Below, piece by piece: positions 1 through 9,076 of a stretch of DNA of 10,151 bases. The notes under the pieces were generated by a model. The model saw only the letters and a program-made list of their open reading frames with translations. It ran no database searches and was not told the origin of the DNA. The stretch is from Ignavibacteria bacterium. GTDB taxonomy: Bacteria > Bacteroidota > Ignavibacteria > UBA10030 > SZUA-254. The DNA lies in NCBI GenBank assembly GCA_005877655.1, contig VBOC01000156.1:1-10151 (forward strand). Direction: 5' to 3'. The translations under genes were made by a program, and so were the position numbers. The number at the start of each line of letters is the position of its first letter. Position 1 is the first letter of the stretch.

Positions 1-8
1 TTCCGCTC

Positions 9-422
9 TCATGTTAGCCAGACAATCTTGACATCATTTTCCACGTGCTTGAACTCCCGGTCACCAGTTACCAGGTGTCCGTTCTTGTGCAGAGCAAGTG
101 CCGCAGCAATCGCATCCGCATACGACATTTTATATTTCGATTTGAACATCCCGGCCTGGCGGGAGATTTTCCAATCCACGTCCTCAAGTTGAATACCGAA
201 CGACCGGAGTTCCTCAATCGTTTCGTCAGCCTCTGCGGCAGACGTCTTGCGTGCCGTTACATACCAGACTTCGCCGGCATTTACGACACTCATACAAAGG
301 GGGACGCCGTCCTCATTCGCTTGAGCAAAAATATCGGCGACCTGCTGAGCCGCATGCTCTTCCTCATAGAAGGCAATGATCGCCCACGTGTCCAGAACGA
401 GTGATTTCGCTTTCATTGCCAT
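9..422 (-). CDS. vapC: PIN-domain ribonuclease toxin, VapC family
   Basis: About 137 residues, the usual size for a VapC toxin. PIN-domain toxins are Mg2+-dependent ribonucleases, held inactive by the partner antitoxin. All four conserved acidic positions are visible, numbering from the ATG at 422: Asp11 (LVLDTWA), Glu51 (VNAGEVW), Asp103 (SYADAIAAALA) and Asp121 (VTGDREF). The active site therefore looks complete. The ATG at 422 is chosen because it overlaps the antitoxin stop as TGATG and has GGGAG five bases upstream. A TTG at 425 and a second ATG at 416 are alternatives. The gene is translationally coupled to the AbrB-type antitoxin just before it and shares its promoter. The RNA target cannot be read from sequence. 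The stop codon lies at 9-11, so the gene is complete. Confidence 0.9.
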   Translation of the reverse strand: MAMKAKSLVLDTWAIIAFYEEEHAAQQVADIFAQANEDGVPLCMSVVNAGEVWYVTARKTSAAEADETIEELRSFGIQLEDVDWKISRQAGMFKSKYKMSYADAIAAALALHKNGHLVTGDREFKHVENDVKIVWLT

Positions 423-652
423 CAAGTCTCCCGCTCGCGTTTCTTCTCCTCCATGAGCTCTTTCATCAACCCCTTGCCCTTGAACTTCCCTCGGATGCTG
501 TTAATATACTCACGTGTAATCGGCCTCAGTATGATACGGTGACCCTTTTCATCCACCTCAATGTGGATCCGCGTCCCTTCCTTGATCTCGAACCTGCGCC
601 GAATGCTTGAAGGAATGACGATTTGGCCCTTTTGAGTCGCTGTAGTTTCCAT
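422..652 (-). CDS. vapB: AbrB/SpoVT-type antitoxin, VapB-like partner of the PIN toxin
   Basis: A 76-residue protein. Residues about 3-45 match the swapped-hairpin AbrB/MazE DNA-binding fold (TQKGQIVIPSSIRRRF, then a stretch ending in IILRPI). The charged, Lys/Glu/Arg-rich C-terminal tail is the part that in such antitoxins wraps around the toxin. The ATG at 652 is chosen over an in-frame ATG at 700 for two reasons. GGAAAGG sits eight bases upstream of 652, and the longer start would lie upstream of the promoter -10 box at 682-687. The gene ends in TGATG overlap with vapC. Family members usually repress their own operon, and the inverted repeat over the promoter fits that. The VapB name is by partnership with a PIN toxin; MazE-like would describe the fold equally well. 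Confidence 0.88.
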   Translation of the reverse strand: METTATQKGQIVIPSSIRRRFEIKEGTRIHIEVDEKGHRIILRPITREYINSIRGKFKGKGLMKELMEEKKRERET

Positions 653-681
653 AGGATGATCCTTTCCGATGTACTGCCTAT

Positions 682-710
682 AATATAACGAACCCAACAA
701 TGTAAGTCAA
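682..710 (-). promoter_or_regulatory. Sigma70-type promoter for the vapBC pair
   Basis: On the minus strand there is TTGACT at 710-705, then a 17-base spacer, then TATATT at 687-682. This is close to the TTGACA-17-TATAAT consensus. It lies 30 bases upstream of the antitoxin ATG at 652, with a ribosome-binding site (GGAAAGG, 667-661) between them. The toxin-antitoxin pair can therefore be transcribed independently of gyrA. Confidence 0.75.
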
Positions 711-728
711 ATGCTAAATTTCTTACAT
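700..728. promoter_or_regulatory. Inverted repeat over the vapBC promoter, candidate autoregulatory operator
   Basis: Perfect 7-bp arms ATGTAAG (700-706) and CTTACAT (722-728) are separated by 15 bases, so the arms sit about two helical turns apart. The left arm overlaps the -35 box, where a bound VapB-VapC complex would block RNA polymerase. An imperfect direct repeat (TGCTAAATT at 712-720, TGCTAATTT at 751-759) lies in and beyond it. The operator role is inferred from position only. Confidence 0.5.
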
Positions 729-843
729 AATGGGAAAAGTTGCTAATTTAGATCACTATCCAACTAGACTACTCATCGGCCCCACTCCCTCTGGCGCGGG
801 CTTCAATTCAACCATTTTGCACGTTCCCGAGGAGATAAACACG

Positions 844-869
844 AACGCCCGACTGGATGGCCGGGCGTT
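844..869 (-). terminator. Hairpin downstream of gyrA, probable terminator
   Basis: Perfect 8-bp arms AACGCCCG (844-851) and CGGGCGTT (862-869) flank a 10-base loop, starting 24 bases after the gyrA stop. In the gyrA direction the stem is followed by CGTGTTTATC, so the U-tract is poor. It may be a weak intrinsic terminator or a 3'-end stabilising hairpin. The remaining bases between it and the vapBC promoter (about 711-843) hold no gene that I can support. Confidence 0.6.
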
Positions 870-892
870 AATTGAGCATTGCGCTGTGACGG

Positions 893-3523
893 TTATTTCT
901 TCTTCCCTTTGCCCCCAGACTTCTTCTGACCGGATTTCGGTGCAGTGGGCGGCTTTTCGTTTTTGCCCCCCTTCGATTTTTTCGCTGGCGGCTTCCCTGA
1001 GGCAGTAGCCGTTGATTCGAAAAGCGAGGGTTCAGGGCCCTGTTCAGCTTCTCCGCCCGGCTGGGCTGCCGCCTCCTCCTTTATTTCCTCCTTTTCATCC
1101 TCGGACGGCACAACTGCCACATCACCCACCTGGTCGCCAGGTTCAAGCCGGATCAACCTGACACCCTGAGAGATCCGTCCCACCATCCGGATCTCTTTTG
1201 CAGGCTGGCGGATGATGACACCCTTCGACGTCACGACTACGATGTCATCGGTTTCCAGCACTTCCTTGATCCCGATCATTTTGCCCGTCTTCTCCGTGAC
1301 TCGCAGCGTGATAACGCCCTTCCCCCCGCGGTGCTTCTGCGGATACTCGTCAAGCTCGCTCCGCTTGCCGAACCCGTGCTCAGTAACAATGAGGATCGAA
1401 GTCGTCCGGCGTTTGATTGCGACGGCGCCCACAACTTTGTCCCCCTTGTTGAGGGTAATCGCCCGGACACCCGAAGCCGATCGCCCCATCGGGCGGGCTT
1501 CCTTCTCGGAGAAGCGGATCGCCATCCCATTGTGCGTACCGATGATGATATCCTCCGTTCCATCCGTCATCTTCACATCCTTGACAATGTCATCTTTCCG
1601 CATGCTGATGGCAGTAATTCCGTTACGCCGGACATTGCCGAATTCCGATAGCGTCGTTTTTTTGATTATTCCGTTCACCGTCACCATGGCGACGAAATGC
1701 TTTTCATCGAACTCCTGAACCGGAACGAACGCGGCGATATTCTCATCGGGCTGCTTAGCCACGAGATTGACAATCGATTTCCCCCGCGATGCACGGCCAG
1801 ATTCCGGAATTTCATGAACCTTGAGCCAGTAACATCGGCCCTTGTCGGTGAAGAACAGGATATAGTTGTGCGTTGAGGCAACGAACACATGTTCGATGAA
1901 ATCGTCCTCCTTCGTGGTCGCCCCGGTGACTCCTCTTCCGCCGCGCCCCTGTCGCCGGTATCCGGAAACAGGAAAGCGCTTGATGAATCCCCCGTGGCTG
2001 ATTGTGATCACCACGTTTTCCTCGGCAATCATGTCTTCGACGCTGAACTCTTCCGCCTTGTACACAATCTCTGTGCGGCGTTCATCCCCGTATTTCTTCC
2101 TGATCTCGAGGAGCTCGTCTTTGATCATCTGCATCTGGAGCTTCTTGCTCGCAAGGACCGCCCTCAATCGCTCGATCAGCTTGATGACCTCTTTGTATTC
2201 TTCCTCGACCTTCTTGCGTTCGAGCCCGGTGAGTTTCTGGAGGCGCATGTCCAGAATCGCCTTCGCCTGAATCTCGGACAGCTTGAATCTCTTCATCAGG
2301 CCTTCCTGGGCCGTGGGGACGTCCTTCGACTTCTTGATGAGCTTGATCATCTCGTCGATGTTATCGAGCGCAATGATGTATCCTTCAAGAATGTGCGCCC
2401 GTTTCTCCGCTTCGCTCAGCTCATACTTTGCCCGCCTGACAATGACCTGGTTCCGGTGTTTGATGAAATGGTCGATCATCTCGCGCAGCGTGAGCATCTG
2501 CGGCCTGCCGTCCACAAGCGCGAGCATGATCACCCCGAACGTCGTCTGCATCTGGGTGTGCTTGAAGAGATTGTTGAGGACCACAGGAGCATTGGCATCC
2601 CGCTTCAGCTCGATCACGATGCGCAATCCGTCGCGATCCGATTCGTCCCGGATATCGGAGATATCCTCGATCTTCTTCTCGCGGACAAGATCGGCGATCT
2701 CTTCGATGAGGCCCGACTTGTTCACCTGATAAGAAATCTCGGTGATCACGATCGACTGCCTGTCCGCGCGCCCTGTCTCGATGTTGGCCTTTGCGCGGAT
2801 GATAATCCTTCCGCGGCCGGTCTTGTAAGCGGCCTTGACCCCTTCATAACCGTAAATGATACCGGCGGTTGGGAAATCCGGCGCCTTGATTATTTTTAAC
2901 AACTTCTCGTCCGGAAAGCTCGGATTATCGATCACCGCAACGCATCCGTCTATGACTTCCGTGAGATTGTGCGGGGGCACGTTCGTGGTCATCCCGACTG
3001 CGATCCCCGATGTCCCGTTTACCAGAAGGTTCGGTATTAACGCCGGCATGACTGTCGGCTCTTTGAGCGAGTCGTCGAAGTTGGGAACAAAATCAACCGT
3101 ATTCTTCTCGAGATCCCGCAGCATTTCCTCCGCAACCCGCGAGAGGCGCGCCTCCGTGTACCGCATTGCCGCCGGCGAGTCGCCGTCGACCGATCCGAAG
3201 TTGCCCTGGCCGTCTACCAGCGGATAGCGCAATGAAAAGGTCTGCGCCATGCGAACCATCGTGTCGTAAACCGCCGAGTCTCCGTGCGGGTGGTATTTTC
3301 CGAGGACCTCACCCACGATGCGGGCGCTTTTTTTATACGGCCTATTGCTCGCCAAACCGAGCTCCCGCATCCCGAAGAGAACGCGCCGGTGGACAGGCTT
3401 CAATCCGTCGCGCACGTCCGGCAGTGCCCGGGCAACGATCACGCTCATCGCGTAATCGATGTACGAGCCCTTCATCTCTTCTTCAATATCGACCGGGACT
3501 ATTTTTTCGTTACTGGTTGCCAT
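893..3523 (-). CDS. gyrA: DNA gyrase subunit A
   Basis: An 876-residue breakage-reunion subunit of gyrase, the same length class as E. coli GyrA (875). The catalytic tyrosine is Tyr122 in [10 protein letters not shown]. The quinolone-determining loop reads [12 protein letters not shown] with Ser83 and Asp87 (E. coli numbering coincides), the sensitive-type residues. The C-terminal beta-pinwheel starts after about residue 490 and carries a GyrA box, QGRGGRG at 525-531, a variant of the QRRGGKG consensus. This box marks true gyrase rather than topoisomerase IV. The last ~65 residues are an acidic stretch followed by a Lys/Gly/Pro-rich basic tail. The start ATG has TTGGAG five bases upstream and directly follows the stop of a decayed nucleotidyltransferase gene (TGA-ATG). 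The frame is intact throughout. Its partner gyrB lies upstream, separated by about 400 bases of accessory sequence. Confidence 0.98.
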   Translation of the reverse strand: MATSNEKIVPVDIEEEMKGSYIDYAMSVIVARALPDVRDGLKPVHRRVLFGMRELGLASNRPYKKSARIVGEVLGKYHPHGDSAVYDTMVRMAQTFSLRYPLVDGQGNFGSVDGDSPAAMRYTEARLSRVAEEMLRDLEKNTVDFVPNFDDSLKEPTVMPALIPNLLVNGTSGIAVGMTTNVPPHNLTEVIDGCVAVIDNPSFPDEKLLKIIKAPDFPTAGIIYGYEGVKAAYKTGRGRIIIRAKANIETGRADRQSIVITEISYQVNKSGLIEEIADLVREKKIEDISDIRDESDRDGLRIVIELKRDANAPVVLNNLFKHTQMQTTFGVIMLALVDGRPQMLTLREMIDHFIKHRNQVIVRRAKYELSEAEKRAHILEGYIIALDNIDEMIKLIKKSKDVPTAQEGLMKRFKLSEIQAKAILDMRLQKLTGLERKKVEEEYKEVIKLIERLRAVLASKKLQMQMIKDELLEIRKKYGDERRTEIVYKAEEFSVEDMIAEENVVITISHGGFIKRFPVSGYRRQGRGGRGVTGATTKEDDFIEHVFVASTHNYILFFTDKGRCYWLKVHEIPESGRASRGKSIVNLVAKQPDENIAAFVPVQEFDEKHFVAMVTVNGIIKKTTLSEFGNVRRNGITAISMRKDDIVKDVKMTDGTEDIIIGTHNGMAIRFSEKEARPMGRSASGVRAITLNKGDKVVGAVAIKRRTTSILIVTEHGFGKRSELDEYPQKHRGGKGVITLRVTEKTGKMIGIKEVLETDDIVVVTSKGVIIRQPAKEIRMVGRISQGVRLIRLEPGDQVGDVAVVPSEDEKEEIKEEAAAQPGGEAEQGPEPSLFESTATASGKPPAKKSKGGKNEKPPTAPKSGQKKSGGKGKKK

Positions 3524-3703
3524 TCAATCTCCAACCTTCTTCTGGTTCAATTGTTTTTGAATCTCTCGCAGCGCTTCGAGGTCCGTCTTGTCTTTTTCAC
3601 GACCCGCGGCTTTCTTCATTTTGAGAAGATATCGATACCTTGAGTCATCCTGACGTAGCCGTAGGCAGGAAAGGCCCAAGCGCCAATCACGAGGAATTTG
3701 ACG

Positions 3704-6076
<2,373 letters not shown>

Positions 6077-6080
<4 letters not shown>

Positions 6081-6367
6081 CGGAAAATGATGTCGTTGAC
6101 AATATCCTGATGCATGGCCGTATTGATCTTTTCGATCAGGTCTTTTTTAAGAAAAATGAGCTCGTTCCGCCACTCCGCCTGCGGAACATGAACAAACAAT
6201 TTTCCATCCCGCATCCGTTCCGCTGTCGAGACAGAGGCAATCTGAGAGCCGACGATCCGCGGCCAGGCGTCGAGGATCTCATACTGCTTGATAGTGCGGC
6301 CGAGGCTCAGTTCGTCGAGAACAGCGGAGATTCCGCTCGAGATCGATCTTGTGGCCGATTTTCTCAG
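6077..6367 (-). CDS. DUF721 (DciA-like) protein, CTG start
   Basis: About 96 residues ending at the TGA at 6079-6077. The DUF721 pattern is clear: an N-terminal helix (VLDELSLG), then LDAWPRIVGSQIA, then RDGKLFVHVPQAEWRNELIFL and a C-terminal helix with KINTAM and DIIFR. DUF721 includes DciA, which helps load the replicative helicase in many bacteria; that role here is inference. The open frame extends upstream to a TGA inside recF and contains no ATG, GTG or TTG. The best start is a CTG at 6367. It overlaps the recF stop as CTGA and has GAGGGGG seven bases upstream. A single A-to-C change from ATGA would explain it, and recF would still encode Val there. The stop overlaps the gyrB start by ATGA, linking recF, this gene and gyrB in one operon. 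Confidence 0.85.
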
Positions 6368-7509
6368 ACGGGAACCCCCTCTTCGACCACCGCGCCTTTG
6401 CGGATCAAGAAGCGCTTGTGAGAGTCATGCATCGCCGCCCCGTTTTCGAAGAACCGAGGGCTCGTCGAGGTGATGAACGTCTGACTCAATCCTTCGACGA
6501 AGTGCAGGAGTTCCTTCGCCCGATGTTTGTCAAGCTCGCTGAAAATGTCATCCAGAAGAAGGATGGGAGTCTCCCCGCTGCGCTCCTTCAGGTAAAAGAA
6601 CTCGGCGATCTTGAGGGCGATCAGAAACGTCTTCTGCTGACCCTGAGACGCATAGTCGCGGATGGCGAGGCCGTTGATTTTAAGCACAAATTCGTCCCTC
6701 TGGGGGCCGACCAGGGTCAGCCCGGCCCGCATCTCCACCGCTCGCATCTGCTCGAGGTTTGCCTTGAGCGTGGTTCCGATCTCGGCCTCGGTCGATCCCT
6801 CGGAGATTTGTATCATCGGTTTATACTCGATCGACGGCTCCTCGGCCGATCCCACCAAATGGTGGTAGGAGGAGGATACAAATTCCTGAAACTCCCGTAC
6901 AAACTTTGCGCGCCGGTGAGTCAGCGCGCTCCCGGAGCCGATCAGTTGCTCATCCCACGGCGCGAGCAATTCGGAACAATCTCGTCCCTCAATCCTCGCT
7001 TCTTTTAGTATTCGGTTGCGATGCCTCAACACCTTCCGGTAGTCGATCAGGTGCTGCAGGTAGGCGCTGCTGGACTGGGAGATCACAAAGTCGATGAACT
7101 TTCTCCGCTCGACGGGAGCCCCCGCGATGATCGCCGCGTATTCGGGAGAAAGGATGACGATGGGAAACCGGCCGATCATCGACGTGAACGGTTCGACGTG
7201 CCTCCTGTCGACGGTCACCACTTTTTCGACAACCGGAGCTCTTGTGTATGCCACCCGGATATGATGCTCGCTGCCTCCTCCCGACACGAACGTTCCTCCG
7301 ACTTCGAACATCTCACCGCCGAACCCGAGGGCTAGGGCGTCGCTGGAGGCATAGAAACTCTTCGTGAGGCAAAGATAGGAGATGGCTTCGAGAACGTTGG
7401 TCTTCCCTTCGCCGTTATCGCCAAGCAGGAGATTCGTTCCGCCGCCAAACTGAAAAGAAGAATCAACATGGTTTCGAAAATGCCGGAGTCTGAGATTCGT
7501 CAGATGCAT
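6364..7509 (-). CDS. recF: DNA replication and repair protein RecF
   Basis: A 381-residue SMC-like ATPase that acts with RecO and RecR to load RecA at single-strand gaps. The Walker A motif is GDNGEGKT at residues 30-37. The ABC signature is SQGQQKT, preceded by VGPQRDEF, and Walker B is ILLLDDIFSELD. The start gives MHLTNLRLRHFRNH, the usual RecF opening with the FRN motif. No good ribosome-binding site is visible, but the gap to the dnaN stop is only 13 bases, so translation is probably coupled to dnaN. The length is typical and there is no internal gap. The stop overlaps the start of the DUF721 gene. Confidence 0.97.
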   Translation of the reverse strand: MHLTNLRLRHFRNHVDSSFQFGGGTNLLLGDNGEGKTNVLEAISYLCLTKSFYASSDALALGFGGEMFEVGGTFVSGGGSEHHIRVAYTRAPVVEKVVTVDRRHVEPFTSMIGRFPIVILSPEYAAIIAGAPVERRKFIDFVISQSSSAYLQHLIDYRKVLRHRNRILKEARIEGRDCSELLAPWDEQLIGSGSALTHRRAKFVREFQEFVSSSYHHLVGSAEEPSIEYKPMIQISEGSTEAEIGTTLKANLEQMRAVEMRAGLTLVGPQRDEFVLKINGLAIRDYASQGQQKTFLIALKIAEFFYLKERSGETPILLLDDIFSELDKHRAKELLHFVEGLSQTFITSTSPRFFENGAAMHDSHKRFLIRKGAVVEEGVPV

Positions 7510-7522
7510 CGAGACTGTTGGA

Positions 7523-8638
7523 TCAGTCGTTCAGCCGTACGGGCATGACGAGCATCAGCAGGTTCTCCCCTTCTTTCTGCGATGTCGGTTTCAGGATGCT
7601 CGCCCGCGTCGGGGAGCTCAACATCAGTTGGACCTCATCGGTATCGATGTGCGATAACATATCGAGCATGTATGCGGAGTTAAACCCGATTTCCATCGCA
7701 TCCGCCGAGTATTCGCATGCGAGCGTCTCGCGTGCCTCGCTGCCGAAATCGATATCTTCCGCTGAGACTGCCAGCGATCCCTTCTTTAAGGCGAGCCGCA
7801 CCTGGTGAGTCGTCGAGCTGGCGTACAGCGCGGTTCTCCGGACTGACGCGAGAAGCTGGTTCTTATCGATAAGGAGCTCCTTCTCGTTATCGAGCGGGAT
7901 GACACTCTCGTAGTTCGGAAATTTTTCTTCGATCATGCGGGAGACGAGACGGGTCGTGCCCGCCGTGAACATTGCGTGGTTCTCGCTGAACGACACGCTG
8001 CTCTCCGCATCGTCGAATGACTTGAGAACCAGATTGAGGGCCTTCGCCGGCACGATGACTTCCCTGTCGCCGATCCCGGTTGAAAATGAAGAGTTGATCA
8101 AGCGGACCAGCCGATGGCCGTCCGTCGCAACGGCGCGGATCTCATTCTTCTTGATCTGGAAGAGTACCCCCATCATCGCCGGACGAAGTTCATCGGAGCT
8201 TACGGCAAACGAGGTCTTTGTGATCAGCCGTTTGAGGGTTTCGGCGTTTATTTTCAATTCGTCGTTCGATTTGAACTTGGGGACCGTCGGATAGTTCTCA
8301 CTCGATTCCCCCGTGAGACGATATTCCCCGTTTCCGGTTTTCAGGAGAATCTTGTTCTTGTCGCCCTGCGCACTGAATTGGATCTCCGTGTTGGGAAGGG
8401 AGCGAATAGTCTCCGCCAGCCGCTTCGCCGGGACCGCAATCGTTCCGGCTTCAGAGTCCTTCACCGGAAGGCTCATGGACATCGAAGTATCCAGGTCTGT
8501 CGCAGTGATCTGGAGGTGATTATTCGACACTTCGAAGAGGAAATTTTCCAGAATCGGAAGCGTGGAGCGTGATGGAATCACGCCCCCCACGTTTCCGAGA
8601 ACCTTCTGAAGCTCGACGGTCAAGGCTGTAAATCTCAT
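7523..8638 (-). CDS. dnaN: DNA polymerase III sliding clamp (beta subunit)
   Basis: A 371-residue ring subunit; as a dimer it encircles DNA and tethers polymerase III (E. coli 366 residues). Recognisable clamp features include the opening MRFTALTVELQKVL with SRSTLPILENF, the mid-protein LRPAMMGVLF and ATDGHRLVR segments, EKFPNYESVIP, and the C-terminal LVMPVRL that lines the hydrophobic partner-binding groove. Two extra residues (ND) follow that end. The start ATG has GAGGGG five bases upstream (8649-8644). It is the first gene after the origin-like gap, with its own promoter, and recF follows 13 bases after its stop. Confidence 0.98.
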   Translation of the reverse strand: MRFTALTVELQKVLGNVGGVIPSRSTLPILENFLFEVSNNHLQITATDLDTSMSMSLPVKDSEAGTIAVPAKRLAETIRSLPNTEIQFSAQGDKNKILLKTGNGEYRLTGESSENYPTVPKFKSNDELKINAETLKRLITKTSFAVSSDELRPAMMGVLFQIKKNEIRAVATDGHRLVRLINSSFSTGIGDREVIVPAKALNLVLKSFDDAESSVSFSENHAMFTAGTTRLVSRMIEEKFPNYESVIPLDNEKELLIDKNQLLASVRRTALYASSTTHQVRLALKKGSLAVSAEDIDFGSEARETLACEYSADAMEIGFNSAYMLDMLSHIDTDEVQLMLSSPTRASILKPTSQKEGENLLMLVMPVRLND

Positions 8639-8686
8639 GTGTTCCCCTCGTTTGGATGGTGGTTTGAGGCCTGATACCGTGGACTA

Positions 8687-8715
8687 AATTTACGAAATTT
8701 ATGCGTAAAATTCAA
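8687..8715 (-). promoter_or_regulatory. Sigma70-type promoter for dnaN
   Basis: On the minus strand there is TTGAAT at 8715-8710, a 17-base spacer, and TAAATT at 8692-8687. This is about 50 bases upstream of the dnaN ATG. It would drive dnaN-recF-DUF721-gyrB. It sits at the edge of the AT-rich part of the candidate origin. Confidence 0.55.
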
Positions 8716-8791
8716 CGGGTAGATTCCACTAAGTCCCTATTATTACAATAACTTAAAGAAGTTTTAAAGAGAGATTTCTTATAATAAGGGC

Positions 8792-8800
8792 TGTGGATAT
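8792..8800 (-). promoter_or_regulatory. DnaA box-like site
   Basis: ATATCCACA on the minus strand, one mismatch from the TTATCCACA consensus. It adjoins the AT-rich block, the position expected for the box that feeds DnaA into the unwinding region. Confidence 0.55.
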
Positions 8801-8889
8801 GTTGATAGTCCGGCAAAGCTCCTGGGCACAGCAAGTTAGCGTGATCTGTGCGCTGGAAATGTGTTGATCGCAGGCGGAAACATCGATTG

Positions 8890-8898
8890 TTTTCCACA
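8890..8898 (+). promoter_or_regulatory. DnaA box-like site
   Basis: TTTTCCACA, matching the relaxed TTWTNCACA consensus. Confidence 0.55.
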
Positions 8899-8939
8899 CG
8901 GGCCCGCTTAAACCCCCTCGGCATACCGCTTCAGGGAAC

Positions 8940-8948
8940 CTTTTCACA
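8940..8948 (+). promoter_or_regulatory. Weak DnaA box-like site
   Basis: CTTTTCACA, one mismatch from TTWTNCACA. It counts mainly because it lies between two better sites. Confidence 0.35.
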
Positions 8949-8983
8949 CTCCCTGCACAGTCAATCACCTTCGGTACACACGA

Positions 8984-8992
8984 TTATACACA
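8984..8992 (+). promoter_or_regulatory. DnaA box
   Basis: TTATACACA, a perfect match to TTATNCACA and the best box in the gap. Confidence 0.7.
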
Positions 8993-9020
8993 GGGCCGCG
9001 CCGACATACAGACCCAAGCC

Positions 9021-9050
9021 AAAAATAAAAACGCCCGATTGTGATCGGGC
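9021..9050 (-). terminator. Intrinsic terminator after dnaA
   Basis: Perfect 7-bp stem GCCCGAT (9033-9039) and ATCGGGC (9044-9050) with a four-base loop. In the dnaA direction it is followed by GTTTTTATTTTT. It lies 27 bases after the dnaA stop. It should stop dnaA transcripts before they run into the origin. Confidence 0.9.
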
Positions 9051-9076
9051 AGGAGTTGAAATTTCAAACAAATCCG

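Larger units (their letters stand above)
8695..8992. other. Candidate replication origin (oriC) between dnaA and dnaN
   Basis: A non-coding stretch flanked by dnaA and dnaN, the commonest site for bacterial oriC. It splits into an AT-rich block (about 8695-8790), a plausible unwinding element, and a block with four DnaA-box-like 9-mers (8792-8992). The AT-rich block ends with the palindrome CTTATAATAAG (8778-8788), separated from the nearest box by only GGC. The rest of the stretch, up to the dnaA terminator, shows no gene; short open frames there have no family features. Origin activity is inferred from context. Confidence 0.68.

Noticed and set aside
653..700. Longer antitoxin start at 700
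   Set aside because: It would start upstream of the promoter -10 box and ignores the well-placed ribosome-binding site before 652.
730..1008. 92-residue plus-strand frame between the vapBC promoter and gyrA
   Set aside because: It reads through the gyrA hairpin and into the gyrA coding region antisense, with no protein features.
1889..2899. 336-residue open frame on the plus strand opposite gyrA
   Set aside because: It lies wholly within the intact, strongly conserved gyrA and has no domain features; codon bias of gyrA leaves the opposite strand open.
3524..3620. Short independent gene (31 codons from an ATG at 3619) directly before gyrA
   Set aside because: Its sequence matches the C-terminal pattern of nucleotidyltransferases and it has no ribosome-binding site of its own, so it is better read as the tail of the broken gene.
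8712..8968. Two overlapping ~70-residue frames on the minus strand between dnaA and dnaN
   Set aside because: They run across DnaA boxes and the AT-rich block, lack recognisable domains and good ribosome-binding sites, and their composition looks non-coding.
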